This document shows positions 8,625 to 16,731 of a DNA stretch of 38,693 nt, piece after piece. Position 1 is the stretch's first letter, and every line of letters begins with the position of its first letter. The translations under genes and the position numbers were made by a program. The stretch comes from Flavobacteriaceae bacterium. Lineage in GTDB: Bacteria > Bacteroidota > Bacteroidia > Flavobacteriales > Flavobacteriaceae. The notes below the pieces were generated by a model, which saw only the letters and a program-made list of their open reading frames with translations, was not told the origin of the DNA and ran no database searches. Location of the stretch: the NCBI GenBank assembly GCA_013001285.1, contig JABDMU010000066.1, positions 1 through 38,693 on the forward strand. Direction: 5' to 3'.

Positions 8625-8921
8625 TTAACGTAGAACGAGTTTTTTTACGACCTCTTTACCCAAAGCTTCATTAAGCATGGCTATGATTTTCTCCTTCCCA
8701 TAGCTCAATTCTTCTCTTAAAACAGAAGAACTCAGGTTCACATAAAGTGTGTGATCTTTCAGATAGACCTTGGTCGTATATTGATTTACACCTTTCCCCA
8801 ATAAGGACTTCCAGGCCGCTTCAACATCTACTTTGTCCAAACCCTGCTGAAGGTTATTTGTCTCTACAAATTCCTTAAGTACATCACTAAGTTTAAGATG
8901 TTCATTTTGTCTTTTACTCAT
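8625..8921 (-). CDS. DUF721 (DciA-like) protein
   Basis: A 98-residue small basic protein with the DUF721/DciA pattern: an N-terminal helix (LSDVLKEFVETN), VEAAWKSLLG, then a beta strand pair (TTKVYLKDHTLYVNLSSSVLREELSYGKEKIIAMLNEALG) ending in VVKKLVLR. DciA proteins interact with the replicative helicase DnaB in bacteria without DnaC/DnaI. The gene is last in the recF operon and its start overlaps the preceding stop by one base (TCAT on the plus strand), implying coupling. recF beside a DUF721 gene is a known arrangement in other phyla. Helicase loading here is inferred from family membership only. Confidence 0.8.
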   Translation of the reverse strand: MSKRQNEHLKLSDVLKEFVETNNLQQGLDKVDVEAAWKSLLGKGVNQYTTKVYLKDHTLYVNLSSSVLREELSYGKEKIIAMLNEALGKEVVKKLVLR

Positions 8922-9337
8922 CAGTCAAGTGCAATACCTTTATATGGTGTATACGTATACATAAAATCGTCTTCATTTTTTAGGATCAAAACTGAATTTG
9001 AGGCTTCAATTATTGTTTCAGAAAAAGGGTTCTCATCAAGTGTATAATACAAGATTAGGTCTTTTCCTTCAGCTTTTAAAGTAAAGGGAATCTCATGATC
9101 AGTTATGGTAAAGCTTCCATCCAAATTAGGCATCACTTTTTTTCTATAGCCAGTGCTGTCAGCATTCACTTTAAAATAATCAACGCTCAAGTTCACAGTG
9201 TAAGATTTAATGACCTTCCCAGATTGTTTTACAGTACTAATTTCCCAATAGCCTTCAATATGATCCATCATCACTTCAGGATCTTGAGCACAATTAAAAC
9301 ACATGAGAATGGAAAATAACACCCCTATTTTTTTCAT
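8921..9337 (-). CDS. Lipocalin-like lipoprotein
   Basis: A 138-residue putative lipoprotein with lipobox Cys16 (MCFNC). The mature part begins with IEGYWEISTVKQSGK, a GxW start typical of small Bacteroidota lipocalin-like proteins, followed by alternating beta-strand stretches (YFKVNADSTGYRKK, FTLKAEGKDLILYYT). It probably sits in the envelope; the ligand is unknown. It lies 13 bases after recF and overlaps the DUF721 start, so it is in the operon although its predicted location differs from both partners. The family assignment rests on pattern and size. Confidence 0.7.
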   Translation of the reverse strand: MKKIGVLFSILMCFNCAQDPEVMMDHIEGYWEISTVKQSGKVIKSYTVNLSVDYFKVNADSTGYRKKVMPNLDGSFTITDHEIPFTLKAEGKDLILYYTLDENPFSETIIEASNSVLILKNEDDFMYTYTPYKGIALD

Positions 9338-9350
9338 TTTTACCAGCGCT

Positions 9351-10430
9351 TTATAATTGAAACATCTTATAGGTTTGATGGACGCTTTTTATAGCGTTCT
9401 CAGTGCGTTCGGCATGTGTATCGCTAATGAATAGTTGTCCGAAATTCTCATCATCTACTAAGGTAATGATTTGTGCCACACGTTGTTCATCTAATTTATC
9501 AAAAACATCATCTAACAGCAAAATGGGGTGTATGCCATTTTCTTCCTTTATAAAATCGAATTGCGCCAATTTTAAAGCCACCAAAAAGGACTTCTGTTGC
9601 CCTTGACTTCCAAATTTCTTAATTGGAAATCCTTCAATTTCAAATTGCAGATCATCTTTGTGAATACCTACACTTGAATATTGTAAAGTACGATCCTTTT
9701 TTAAATTTTTATCAAGGAGTGCAGAAAAAGCGTTGGTGTTCAAGTCACTTTTATAGGTTAGCTCGACCAACTCATTTTTATTACTGATCACTTCATAACG
9801 CTTCTTGAAAATAGGCACAAATTTCTTAAGAAAGGCCATTCTTTTTTTATAAATAGGTTCGCCTAGCGATATCAATTGCTCATTATAAACGTCTAATGAA
9901 TCTTGATCAAAGGTGTTGTTCAAGGCGAAATATTTTAATAAAGCGTTGCGCTGCGACAGCACTTTGTTATAACCAATAAGATTATTTAAATAGCCGCGAT
10001 CGTTCAATGAGATGACACTATCCATAAATTTTCGTCTCACGTCACTGCCTTCAACAATGAGATCTCTATCGGCTGGCGAAATGATCACTAAGGGAATAAA
10101 GCCGATATGATCACTAAAGCGTTCATAGGTTTTTCCGTTTCTTTTGATGAGCTTGCTTTGTCCGCGTTTTAGAGAAACAATTATATGTTCCTCACGATCA
10201 TCTTTGTCGTATTTCCCATCTACCACAAAAAAATCGGTGTCATGCTTTATATTCTGTGATGCCACTGGATTAAAATAACTTTTGCCATAAGACAAGTGGT
10301 AAATGGCATCGAGAATGTTGGTCTTTCCAATACCATTTGGTCCAACAAAACAATTGATCTTAGAATCGAACTCGAAATTTTGAGCATCGAAGTTCTTATA
10401 ATTGACTAAAGACAATGATTTTAAAATCAT
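9351..10430 (-). CDS. recF: DNA replication/repair protein RecF
   Basis: A 359-residue SMC-like ATPase acting in single-strand gap repair and RecA loading with RecO and RecR. Walker A is GPNGIGKT at residues 30-37. The ABC signature region reads [18 protein letters not shown]. Walker B is [13 protein letters not shown], followed by the D-loop and FISDTHAER. Length matches the family. It heads the minus operon recF-lipoprotein-DUF721 and is divergent from the TPR gene. No full-consensus promoter was found for it in 10431-10537. Confidence 0.95.
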   Translation of the reverse strand: MILKSLSLVNYKNFDAQNFEFDSKINCFVGPNGIGKTNILDAIYHLSYGKSYFNPVASQNIKHDTDFFVVDGKYDKDDREEHIIVSLKRGQSKLIKRNGKTYERFSDHIGFIPLVIISPADRDLIVEGSDVRRKFMDSVISLNDRGYLNNLIGYNKVLSQRNALLKYFALNNTFDQDSLDVYNEQLISLGEPIYKKRMAFLKKFVPIFKKRYEVISNKNELVELTYKSDLNTNAFSALLDKNLKKDRTLQYSSVGIHKDDLQFEIEGFPIKKFGSQGQQKSFLVALKLAQFDFIKEENGIHPILLLDDVFDKLDEQRVAQIITLVDDENFGQLFISDTHAERTENAIKSVHQTYKMFQL

Positions 10431-10537
10431 GAATTAATGGGTTGTCAGGAAAAATAATCCTTTGAGAATTGTAAAATGGGCTTGCAAATTATTGAAAAAT
10501 AACAAATAATTTACCTTTTTTATACCAATAAAAATTT

Positions 10538-10545
10538 TATTTTTG
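10538..10545 (+). promoter_or_regulatory. Putative -7 box for the TPR-ribH-mutL gene run
   Basis: TATTTTTG matches TAnnTTTG. No good TTG lies at the expected distance upstream. The box overlaps an in-frame TTG codon at 10543, which argues that translation starts later, at ATG 10567. Confidence 0.5.
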
Positions 10546-10566
10546 CGGCGCAAGAATATACAATAT

Positions 10567-11334
10567 ATGGCGACTTACAAGAAAAGAGGACATAAACCAA
10601 AAACCAAAGCTGACAAATTAGAAGCTCTTGAACAGGAATCAACAACAGCAGAAGTTTTTAACACCTTAGATGAAGGTGCATCCAAAACTGAAGAATGGGT
10701 CATAAAGAACCAGAAATATATCTTTATTATTGTAGCAGTTGTTGCTGCATTGGTACTAGGATATCTGGGCTATAGTAAATTCATTCAGGAACCTAAAGAA
10801 AGTGAAGCTTTGAACGATATGTTCCAGGCACAGCAATATTTTGATCAAGCCGTTAATGGCACAGCAAAAGATTCGCTTTATAATTTATCATTGAATGGTT
10901 CTGAAGGTAAATTTGGTATGCTTGATATCATCAACAATCATGGCAGTACAAAAGCAGGAAATTTAGCAAATTACTATGCAGGAATGGCCTATTTGAATCT
11001 TAAAGATTACCAAAATGCCATCTCGTATTTAAGTGATTTTAAAAGTTCTGATGATGCACTTGGCCCAATAGCAAAAGGTGCCATTGGTGATGCCTTTGTG
11101 CAATTAGAGCAACCAAATGATGCGCTTGATTATTATGTTCAAGCCTCAAAAATGAAGACCAACGATTTTACCACACCTATGTATCTTTATAAAGCAGGCA
11201 TAATTGCTTTGCAATTAGGTGAGAATAAAAAAGCGCTAGAATATTTCAAGCGTATAAAAGAGGATTTTTCGACCAGCACAGAAGCTACAAACATTGATGT
11301 CTTTATCGGCAAAGCCGAGGCAGCAATCAATTAA
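10567..11334 (+). CDS. Membrane-anchored TPR protein (YfgM/Tol-Pal-like)
   Basis: A 255-residue protein. A charged N-terminus (MATYKKRGHKPKTK) precedes one transmembrane helix (YIFIIVAVVAALVLGYLGY, about residues 50-70). A soluble C-terminal domain with TPR-like helical hairpins follows (NLANYYAGMAYLNLKDYQNAISYLSDF; APIAKGAIGDAFVQLEQPNDALDYY; KALEYFKRI). This matches the YfgM-like family thought to work as a periplasmic chaperone partner of SecYEG. The start is taken at ATG 10567, not the in-frame TTG at 10543, because that TTG belongs to the -7 promoter box. It is one base from ribH and likely cotranscribed. Chaperone function is inference. Confidence 0.82.
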   Translation: MATYKKRGHKPKTKADKLEALEQESTTAEVFNTLDEGASKTEEWVIKNQKYIFIIVAVVAALVLGYLGYSKFIQEPKESEALNDMFQAQQYFDQAVNGTAKDSLYNLSLNGSEGKFGMLDIINNHGSTKAGNLANYYAGMAYLNLKDYQNAISYLSDFKSSDDALGPIAKGAIGDAFVQLEQPNDALDYYVQASKMKTNDFTTPMYLYKAGIIALQLGENKKALEYFKRIKEDFSTSTEATNIDVFIGKAEAAIN

Positions 11335-11335
11335 G

Positions 11336-11818
11336 ATGGCAACTGCGAATAAAAATTTATCAGATTACGATAAGCAATCCATCCCAAATGCGAATACCTT
11401 TCGATTTGGGATTGTTGTTTCTGAATGGAATCCTGAAATTACAGAAGGTTTATTTGAAGGTGCACTGAGCGCTTTATTAGACTGCGGTGCTCAACGCGAT
11501 CACATCGAAAGATGGGATGTGCCTGGTAGCTTTGAATTGATTTACGGGTGTAAAAAAATGCAAGAGCAGCATGTGGATGCGGTTATTGCCATTGGAAGCG
11601 TGATCCAAGGCGAGACCAAACATTTCGATTTTGTTTGTCAAGGCGTCGCTCAAGGGATCAAGGATCTTAACATTGTTTCTGATATCCCAGTTATTTTTTG
11701 CGTCTTAACCGATAACACACGCGAACAAGCCATTGCACGTTCGGGAGGTATTCATGGTAATAAAGGGACCGAAGCTGCAATAGCAGCTATTAAAATGGCG
11801 GAATTAAGAACTAAATAG
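11336..11818 (+). CDS. ribH: 6,7-dimethyl-8-ribityllumazine synthase
   Basis: A 160-residue enzyme for the penultimate step of riboflavin synthesis, condensing 3,4-dihydroxy-2-butanone 4-phosphate with the ribityl-aminouracil. Diagnostic segments are FGIVVSEWNPEITEGL, the VPGSFELIYG loop, AIGSVIQGETKHFDFV with the catalytic histidine, and NTREQAIARSGG. The start at 11336 lies one base after the upstream stop; an in-frame upstream extension would overlap the TPR gene and adds nothing conserved. No FMN riboswitch is visible, and no other rib gene is in the window. Confidence 0.95.
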   Translation: MATANKNLSDYDKQSIPNANTFRFGIVVSEWNPEITEGLFEGALSALLDCGAQRDHIERWDVPGSFELIYGCKKMQEQHVDAVIAIGSVIQGETKHFDFVCQGVAQGIKDLNIVSDIPVIFCVLTDNTREQAIARSGGIHGNKGTEAAIAAIKMAELRTK

Positions 11819-11902
11819 CCTTCAATTTAGCCGTCTACATTAATATTTTAGATTTTTAACAAAATTTAAGTCAGGTTATTCGGCATTCATTTTGATTTTG
11901 AG

Positions 11903-11910
11903 TAATTTTG
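11903..11910 (+). promoter_or_regulatory. Putative -7 box upstream of the small membrane protein and mutL
   Basis: TAATTTTG matches TAnnTTTG and ends 15 bases before ATG 11926. A consensus TTG is missing at the expected spacing (only TTA at 11876-11878). It suggests that mutL and the genes after it may have their own promoter. Confidence 0.45.
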
Positions 11911-11925
11911 AGTATATAGGAAATC

Positions 11926-12210
11926 ATGGGAATTTTTAAATTACGTAAAAACAAAAGATTCGGTTACACACCGCGTTACTATAAGGGAGACACTGAAGGA
12001 AGTCCGTTTGAAATAAAACACAAATTTGACGACTACCGAAGTACTGCCGGAAGTATGGGTGGCATAAAAACACGATTTAATAATGCCATGGAAGACCTAA
12101 GGGGAAATCCTAATAAGGCTGCCAATCGCCGTATTTTATACATTGTGATCGTATTGCTTTTGGTATTTCTTTTTATCATTGATTTTGATTTATCTATATT
12201 CTTTAGGTAA
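11926..12210 (+). CDS. Small conserved flavobacterial membrane protein
   Basis: A 94-residue protein with a basic, tyrosine-rich cytoplasmic head (KLRKNKRFGYTPRYYKG) and one C-terminal transmembrane helix (ILYIVIVLLLVFLFIIDF, about residues 70-87), so it is tail-anchored. Similar proteins occur between ribH and mutL in related genomes and are sometimes labelled riboflavin synthase subunit beta; nothing in this sequence supports an enzymatic role. It lies 6 bases before mutL and is likely cotranscribed. Function unknown. Confidence 0.75.
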   Translation: MGIFKLRKNKRFGYTPRYYKGDTEGSPFEIKHKFDDYRSTAGSMGGIKTRFNNAMEDLRGNPNKAANRRILYIVIVLLLVFLFIIDFDLSIFFR

Positions 12211-12216
12211 AAATAA

Positions 12217-14067
12217 ATGGCAGATATCATTCAATTATTACCAGATCATGTTGCTAATCAGATAGCAGCTGGAGAAGTCGTTCAACGGCCAGCTTCTGTG
12301 GTGAAAGAACTTTTAGAGAATGCCATTGATGCTGAAGCTTCTGAAATTTCTTTGATCATAAAAGCTGCCGGAAAGACATTGATTCAGGTGACCGACAATG
12401 GCAAAGGCATGAGTCCTACTGATGCCAGATTGAGTTTTGAACGCCACGCCACCTCAAAAATTAGAACCGCAGACGATCTTTTTAACATTCATACCAAAGG
12501 ATTTCGAGGTGAAGCACTCGCAAGCATTGCTGCTATTGCCCATGTTGAATTGAGATCAAAGCAGGAGGGCGAAGACGTTGGAACCGAAATAAAAATTGAA
12601 GGCAGTGAAGTTTTGTCTCAAGAAGCTGCGGTACTTCAAAAAGGAACTTCGGTTGCTGTTAAAAACTTATTCTACAATGTACCGGCACGACGCAATTTTT
12701 TGAAATCAGATAATGTTGAATTGCGTCATATCATTGATGAGTTTCATCGCGTTGCTTTGGCACATCCGGGAATTATGTTCTCTATGTTTCATAACGGGAA
12801 TGAACTTTTCAAATTACACGACAGTAACATCAGACAACGCATTGTGAATATTTTTGGACCAAAGACCAATGAAAAATTGGTTCCAGTTGAAGAGGAAACA
12901 GAATTCGTAAAGATCTATGGTTTTGTGGGCAAACCTGAATTTGCAAAGAAAACCAGAGGTGAGCAATTCTTTTTTGTGAACAACAGATTTATAAAAAGCT
13001 CTTATTTAAACCATTCTGTAAATTCGGCATTCGAAGGTTTGCTGAGAGATGGCGCCCATGCGAGTTATTTTCTGTATTTAGATGTTGATCCAAAAACGAT
13101 TGATATAAATATTCATCCAACAAAAACCGAGATAAAGTTCGAAGATGAGCACACCCTCTATGCTATTTTACGAGCTGCAACACGTCATAGTCTGGGGCAA
13201 TTCAGTATTGCACCAGTGCTTGATTTTGAAAGAGATGCAAATTTAGACACACCTTATGCATATAAAAATAAACCTGCAGATGTGCCTAACGTCGATTATA
13301 ATGAAGGCTTTAATCCGTTTCAAGAGGAAAGGACACGTGTAAAAGGTGCTCCAGCGTTTCGTAAAGAAAAGGCTGGCAGTTGGGAAGGGTTGTATGTTGG
13401 ATTAGAATCAAAGGGGAATAATTCACCTTCTGAGTTTAGTCAGGTGCAATTTGAAAGTGATGATGAGGTACCGTCTTTTTTCGATGAAAAAGATACCAAG
13501 TCTGCATTGAGAACGTTTCAACTAAATAATAAATATATCGTTAATGGTATTAAAGCAGGCATGTTAGTGATCGATCAAAACAGAGCCCATCAAAGAATTT
13601 TATACGAAGGGCTTCTTCAAAGTATTACCATTGAAGAAGGTGTCAGTCAGCAGTTGCTGTTTCCTTTAAAATTAAAATTTTCAACGCTTGAAGTTGCAAT
13701 TTTACAAGGTCTTAAAGGGCATTTGCAGAAAGTTGGATTTATGTTCTCTAATTTAGATCATGATGAGGTGGAGCTCAATGGTGTTCCTGTTGGCTTGGAA
13801 GCAACACAGGTTTCGGTTGTATTGGAGAAATTAATTAATGATGTTGAGAATCAAGTTCCTGACAGTCATTTCAGTCAGAGTGATCTCATTGCGAAATCTC
13901 TAGCAAATAGCTTAGCCATTCGTGCAGGTGTGAAATTATCTTCGGAAGAACAAGAACATTTGGTCAATAGTTTATTTGCCTGTAAAGAACCATCGATCTC
14001 TCCATCAAACAAACCAACATTTATCACGATGTCAAGTGATGATTTGGATAAGAAATTTACAATTTAA
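12217..14067 (+). CDS. mutL: DNA mismatch repair protein MutL
   Basis: A 616-residue GHKL ATPase that links MutS recognition to strand excision. N-terminal motifs are intact: ENAIDA, DNGKGM, HATSKI, GFRGEAL and NVPARRNF. A low-complexity linker spans about residues 340-420. In the C-terminal dimerisation domain the endonuclease motif DQHA-x2-E-x4-E is replaced by DQNRAHQRILYE at residues 453-464, with Asn, Arg and Gln at expected catalytic positions. The end of the protein reads FACKEPSISPSNKPTF, without the usual Cys/His zinc motif. This protein therefore probably lacks nickase activity. The rhomboid gene starts one base after the stop. Confidence 0.95.
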   Translation: MADIIQLLPDHVANQIAAGEVVQRPASVVKELLENAIDAEASEISLIIKAAGKTLIQVTDNGKGMSPTDARLSFERHATSKIRTADDLFNIHTKGFRGEALASIAAIAHVELRSKQEGEDVGTEIKIEGSEVLSQEAAVLQKGTSVAVKNLFYNVPARRNFLKSDNVELRHIIDEFHRVALAHPGIMFSMFHNGNELFKLHDSNIRQRIVNIFGPKTNEKLVPVEEETEFVKIYGFVGKPEFAKKTRGEQFFFVNNRFIKSSYLNHSVNSAFEGLLRDGAHASYFLYLDVDPKTIDINIHPTKTEIKFEDEHTLYAILRAATRHSLGQFSIAPVLDFERDANLDTPYAYKNKPADVPNVDYNEGFNPFQEERTRVKGAPAFRKEKAGSWEGLYVGLESKGNNSPSEFSQVQFESDDEVPSFFDEKDTKSALRTFQLNNKYIVNGIKAGMLVIDQNRAHQRILYEGLLQSITIEEGVSQQLLFPLKLKFSTLEVAILQGLKGHLQKVGFMFSNLDHDEVELNGVPVGLEATQVSVVLEKLINDVENQVPDSHFSQSDLIAKSLANSLAIRAGVKLSSEEQEHLVNSLFACKEPSISPSNKPTFITMSSDDLDKKFTI

Positions 14068-14068
14068 T

Positions 14069-14824
14069 ATGGGAATACAATTAACTGATACCGTAAAGCA
14101 TTTATTGATCGTTAATGTGTTGATGTTCATTGGAACCATGGCCATTGGTGATGGTGAATTGTTTTATAAATATTTTGCACTTTACTTTCCGAAGAACGAC
14201 CTTTTTCAACCATGGCAAGTGCTCACGCATATGTTCATGCATGGCGGAATTATGCACATTTTATTTAATATGTTCGCATTATGGATGTTTGGAACTGCAG
14301 TGGAACAAATCTTCGGTAGTAAGAAATTTCTAATATTTTACCTTCTGGCTGGATTTGGAGCCGCAGCATTACAAATAGCTTATCTATATTTTAATTTTAA
14401 TACTGGATTTGTAGCACTTACTGCCGATGGATTTTCAGGAACTGAGATTCTAAACACCTTAAATCAAGGTAAATACAATACCGGATGGGAAGCCTTATTA
14501 GGCAAAGAAAATCTGGGAAGTTTTGTATCGGCGTTTAACACAACCATGGTCGGCGCCTCAGGTGCTATTATGGGCATATTAGTGGCTTTTGGAATGTTAT
14601 TTCCAAATAGCAAACTCATGCTCATCTTTTTACCAATTCCTATTAAAGCGAAGTATTTCATTCCGGGAATAATAATTCTAGATCTTATTTCAGCCTTGAC
14701 CGGACAATCGTTCTTTAGTCCAAGTAATACAGCTTATGTTGCTCATATTGGTGGTGCTCTTACCGGTTTTATCATGATGTATTTTTGGAAAAAAGACCAA
14801 TCTGATAAGTACCGCTGGAATTAA
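14069..14824 (+). CDS. Rhomboid family intramembrane serine protease 1
   Basis: A 251-residue polytopic membrane protease. The catalytic dyad is visible: GASG with Ser164 and AHIGG with His226. HGGIMHILFNMFALW at 58-72 supplies the conserved His-x4-His and Asn of the oxyanion region. A hydrophilic insertion (about 107-157) separates two membrane helices. The ATG at 14069 follows the mutL stop by one base; an upstream in-frame extension inside mutL has no rhomboid features and is rejected. Its stop overlaps the start of a second rhomboid gene. Substrates are unknown. Confidence 0.92.
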   Translation: MGIQLTDTVKHLLIVNVLMFIGTMAIGDGELFYKYFALYFPKNDLFQPWQVLTHMFMHGGIMHILFNMFALWMFGTAVEQIFGSKKFLIFYLLAGFGAAALQIAYLYFNFNTGFVALTADGFSGTEILNTLNQGKYNTGWEALLGKENLGSFVSAFNTTMVGASGAIMGILVAFGMLFPNSKLMLIFLPIPIKAKYFIPGIIILDLISALTGQSFFSPSNTAYVAHIGGALTGFIMMYFWKKDQSDKYRWN

Positions 14825-15705
14825 TGACCTCCCTGAACTACGACATAAAAGACAAATTGAAGCGAATAACGGTATTCGAAAAGATCATTGTCATCAATAT
14901 TCTGATCTATATCATAGGATGGTGCATTTGGCAAATACAGAACATACCGAGAACCGACAGCCTTGATTGGTTGGCCCTTCCGAAGGAATTTTCAGAATTT
15001 ATTTTTAAACCCTGGTCAATTCTGACCTATGGTTTTGCGCATTTCGGATTTTGGCATTTGCTATTTAATATGATGGTGCTTTATTTTATAGGTAGGTCAT
15101 TTTCAAATTTATTCAGCACCAAACTGTCATTAAACGTCTACTTTTTGGGCATACTTACAGGCGGATTTGTTTTTATGGCCTATTACTTCGTATTGCCTAA
15201 CAGTATTTTGGCATATGCAGGCCCTTTAGTTGGTGCATCGGCAGGCGTTCATGCGTCTTTACTTTTTTTAAGCTCTTACATGCCCGATTATGAAATACGA
15301 CTGATCACTTTTAATATTAAGCTTAAATATGTAGCAGTAGCACTGGTGGCATTTGATGTTATTGGATTATTTGGCGACAACCCAGGTGGGAATATTGCCC
15401 ATTTAGGTGGTGATGCCTTAGGGTTCATTTATGCACATCAACTTCGCAAAGGAAAAGACATAGGTAAAGGCTTTGAAAAGCTCATGGACAGTGTAAGTAA
15501 TTTATTTTCAAGATCGAAAGCATCTCCTTTAAAAACGGTACATCGAAAAGGTAAAAAGCCAATGGCAGGACATACTAAAGCTGAATTTGATGAGTTTAAT
15601 AAACAAAAACAAATAGACTTGATACTTGATAAAATAAGCAAAAGTGGATATGAAAGTTTAAGTGCGGCAGAAAAGGAATTTTTGTTCAAAGCAGGAAAAA
15701 AATAA
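14824..15705 (+). CDS. Rhomboid family intramembrane serine protease 2 with DUF6576-like tail
   Basis: A 293-residue rhomboid. GASAG carries Ser139 and AHLGGD carries His193; HFGFWHLLFNM at 73-83 is the conserved oxyanion motif. After the last helix there is a basic cytoplasmic linker and a short C-terminal domain (IDLILDKISKSGYESLSAAEKEFLFKAG) that resembles the DUF6576 tail found on many Bacteroidota rhomboids. It starts in a TAATG overlap with the first rhomboid, so the pair is probably translationally coupled. The two proteases are clearly divergent, not a recent duplicate. Confidence 0.92.
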   Translation: MTSLNYDIKDKLKRITVFEKIIVINILIYIIGWCIWQIQNIPRTDSLDWLALPKEFSEFIFKPWSILTYGFAHFGFWHLLFNMMVLYFIGRSFSNLFSTKLSLNVYFLGILTGGFVFMAYYFVLPNSILAYAGPLVGASAGVHASLLFLSSYMPDYEIRLITFNIKLKYVAVALVAFDVIGLFGDNPGGNIAHLGGDALGFIYAHQLRKGKDIGKGFEKLMDSVSNLFSRSKASPLKTVHRKGKKPMAGHTKAEFDEFNKQKQIDLILDKISKSGYESLSAAEKEFLFKAGKK

Positions 15706-15708
15706 GAA

Positions 15709-16731
15709 ATGAAAAACCTTAGCTTCCTGGACAAGATCATTTTTCTATTTAATTCTCTTAGTGCCGCCATGTTATTGCTGTCTTATCTTTTGCCACATGT
15801 TGCACCAAAAAACTTTGCACTGTTATCGGTATTAAGTTTGGCCGTCCCTATGCTGATCATTTTAAATATCATTTTTGGTGTTTATTGGCTCTTAAAAGTT
15901 AAAAAGCAGATGTTATTATCTCTTTTTGTTTTGTTTGTTGGCTATAAATACGTCTCGTCACTTTATAAATTTTCCTCTTCAACAAATATTGAAAATGACA
16001 GTAACATTTCAGTCATGAACTATAATGTAAGGCTTTTTAATGTCTATGATTGGATTGAAAATGATCAGATCACAGAAGAGATCATGACCTTTATAAAACA
16101 AGAAGATCCAGACGTTATAAGCTTTCAAGAGTATCATCCAAATGAGGCGGTTGACACCTTGATGTATCCTTATAAATATGAAAAACTCAATGGAACACGA
16201 ATGATCCACGGACAAGTGATTTGGTCAAAATTTCCAATTGTCAATTCTGGGTCAATAGAATTTCAAAATACAGCAAACAATGCCATTTATGCTGATATTG
16301 TAAAAGCGAATGATACTTTGAGAATTTATAATGTGCATTTGCAGTCATTAGGTATAAATGCTAATGTAAAAGAGTTACAAAAAGAACGATCAGAAAAACT
16401 ATTACAGCGGGTTTCAACAACGTTTGAAATGCAACAGGATCAAGCAGAATTATTTGTGAAGCACAAAGCCGAATCGCCTTATAAAATGATTATCTGTGGC
16501 GATTTCAATAACACGGCATATTCCTATGTTTACAAACTTATTAAAGACGATCTTGTGGATACTTTTGAAGCTGCTGGAAATGGCTTCGGAAGGACTTTCA
16601 ATTTTAAATATTTTCCGGTTAGGATCGATTTTATTTTAGCAGATAAGGCTTTTAATGTGAACAATTTTAAGACTTTCGACAAAAAACTTTCTGACCATTA
16701 TCCTATTCTTACCAAGATCAGTCTAGATTGA
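15709..16731 (+). CDS. Membrane-anchored endonuclease/exonuclease/phosphatase (EEP) family protein
   Basis: A 340-residue protein with two or three N-terminal transmembrane helices (about 10-30, 37-60, 68-84) and an EEP-fold domain from about residue 100. Active-site motifs are present: MNYNVRLFN at 103-111 (Asn106), QEYHP with Glu141, a GDFNNTAYS motif near residue 263, and the terminal SDHYPI with Asp329-His330. This is the fold of AP endonucleases, DNase I and phosphodiesterases; membrane anchoring argues for an envelope phosphodiester or sugar-phosphate substrate. It lies 3 bases after the second rhomboid. Its last 9 bases overlap the convergent wbqC-like gene. Confidence 0.87.
   Translation: MKNLSFLDKIIFLFNSLSAAMLLLSYLLPHVAPKNFALLSVLSLAVPMLIILNIIFGVYWLLKVKKQMLLSLFVLFVGYKYVSSLYKFSSSTNIENDSNISVMNYNVRLFNVYDWIENDQITEEIMTFIKQEDPDVISFQEYHPNEAVDTLMYPYKYEKLNGTRMIHGQVIWSKFPIVNSGSIEFQNTANNAIYADIVKANDTLRIYNVHLQSLGINANVKELQKERSEKLLQRVSTTFEMQQDQAELFVKHKAESPYKMIICGDFNNTAYSYVYKLIKDDLVDTFEAAGNGFGRTFNFKYFPVRIDFILADKAFNVNNFKTFDKKLSDHYPILTKISLD

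Noticed and set aside
10543-10566. Upstream TTG start for the TPR protein
   Set aside because: The TTG is part of the TATTTTTG promoter box, so it would lie at or before the transcription start.
11294-11335. Upstream start for ribH inside the TPR gene
   Set aside because: The added residues overlap the previous gene and are not lumazine-synthase-like; ATG 11336 is one base after the upstream stop.
11819-11925. Possible FMN riboswitch near ribH
   Set aside because: The sequence is downstream of ribH, AT-rich, and has none of the conserved FMN-element blocks; ribH itself follows the TPR gene by one base, leaving no room upstream.
13976-14068. Longer rhomboid 1 starting within mutL
   Set aside because: The extra 31 residues come from a shifted frame of mutL and contain no membrane or rhomboid feature.
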